A stretch of DNA of 12,586 nt, taken from positions 1-12,586 of the forward strand of contig JAQUXG010000019.1 of NCBI GenBank assembly GCA_028692515.1, given 5' to 3'. A program made the position numbers and the translations under genes. This document shows positions 12,200 to 12,586 of this stretch, in pieces (position 1 is the first letter of the stretch; every line of letters begins with the position of its first letter). Below the pieces are notes generated by a model. The model was not told where the DNA came from and made no database searches. It was given only the letters and a program-made list of their open reading frames with translations. The DNA is from Kiritimatiellales bacterium. Its GTDB lineage: Bacteria > Verrucomicrobiota > Kiritimatiellia > Kiritimatiellales > Tichowtungiaceae.

Positions 12200-12586
12200 T
12201 CAGTTGCGGTTGCAGATACGGCGGACGAGAAAGATCAGTCCTGCGCCTAAGCCGATCATCAGAGCACTTGCGGGTTCCGGCACAGCAACCGGAGCGCTCC
12301 AGCCAACATCAATGTCGTTAGTCAGGGTTGCTCCGCTGACATCGGCATTAAATACGTTGTGATCTGTTGCATTAGCGATACTTGCCAGTCCTACAGTCCA
12401 TGTCTGGTTGCTACGCAGGTTGGTATATATTTCCAGATAGTTCCATGAAACAGCAAAGTCAATGAATGTGGTTAGGCCGAAAACCCCGCCACTCTGGCCG
12501 TCCGTTGTGCGAACATAGCCATCCGTTGTGCGTCCATTACCGTTAATGTCCAGTGTGGTTTTTGCAGAGGGCTCTCCGTCTATGTC
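12200..12586 (-). CDS. PEP-CTERM-sorted extracellular protein, C-terminal part (5' end outside window)
   Basis: An open frame on the minus strand runs from the window edge for 128 codons to TGA at 12202-12200. It ends with a PEP-CTERM sorting signal: VAVPEPASALMIGLGAG, then a hydrophobic helix (LIFLV) and a basic tail (RRICNRN). Such signals direct Sec-exported proteins to an exosortase (EpsH/XrtA-like), which removes the tail; the mature proteins are commonly exported to the surface or exopolysaccharide matrix. The visible upstream part is Thr/Asn/Asp/Gly-rich and beta-like (DINGNGRTTDGYVRTTDG; WNYLEIYTNLRSNQTWTVG), consistent with a secreted beta-sandwich domain of unknown specificity. A strong terminator follows. 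The N-terminus, signal peptide and promoter lie beyond the window, and no exosortase gene is in view. Confidence 0.88.
   Translation of the reverse strand, partial: DIDGEPSAKTTLDINGNGRTTDGYVRTTDGQSGGVFGLTTFIDFAVSWNYLEIYTNLRSNQTWTVGLASIANATDHNVFNADVSGATLTNDIDVGWSAPVAVPEPASALMIGLGAGLIFLVRRICNRN
12501..12532 (-). repeat. Short 21-bp-period direct repeat in the PEP-CTERM gene
   Basis: TCCGTTGTGCG occurs at 12501-12511 and 12522-12532. The pair encodes two RTTDG units in the Thr/Asp/Gly-rich segment. It looks like a small in-frame duplication of seven codons. Confidence 0.55.

Overview
This window looks like a chromosomal, mostly housekeeping stretch from a member of the PVC superphylum, most plausibly Kiritimatiellota or a close verrucomicrobial relative. 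The lineage is an inference. It rests on a PEP-CTERM sorting signal at the right edge, a moderately high-GC backbone, ribosome-biogenesis genes typical of a chromosome, and intergenic palindromes and short repeats of a kind I associate with that group. I could run no searches.

Layout. (1) 20-1726: an ArsR-family repressor gene on the minus strand, divergent from rsmB (16S rRNA m5C methyltransferase). (2) 1727-2772: a class I SAM-dependent methyltransferase of unknown substrate behind a pair of palindromes. (3) 2773-6004: the conserved cluster rpmH-rnpA-yidD-yidC (ribosomal protein bL34, RNase P protein, and two membrane-insertion factors), followed by a small coiled-coil/Xre-type DNA-binding protein. 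(4) 6018-7606: a glycine-zipper lipoprotein and an unrecognised membrane protein. (5) 7607-8086: a gene-poor gap with degenerate palindromes. (6) 8087-9994 (minus): a GlgX/isoamylase-type debranching enzyme. It is divergent from rlmD (23S rRNA m5U methyltransferase, 10344-11771) across a 349-base control region that also holds a MITE-like inverted repeat. (7) 11814-12586: a small three-helix membrane protein, convergent with the 3' part of a PEP-CTERM surface protein, with a strong hairpin terminator between them.

No defence, CRISPR, prophage or biosynthetic system is visible. Two connected signals concern gene control. First, six genes have a recognisable -10 box only 6-9 bases before the ATG and no Shine-Dalgarno sequence, which predicts leaderless mRNAs; other genes in the same window have strong Shine-Dalgarno sites. 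Second, a 15-bp palindrome close to TTCCAATGNTTGGAA occurs eight times (plus two degenerate copies). Three of the leaderless promoters have a copy centred about 57-65 bp upstream of the -10 box, always in the same orientation towards the gene. This looks like the binding site of an unidentified regulator. The same promoters also fix the correct start codons for several genes whose longest open frames run too far upstream.
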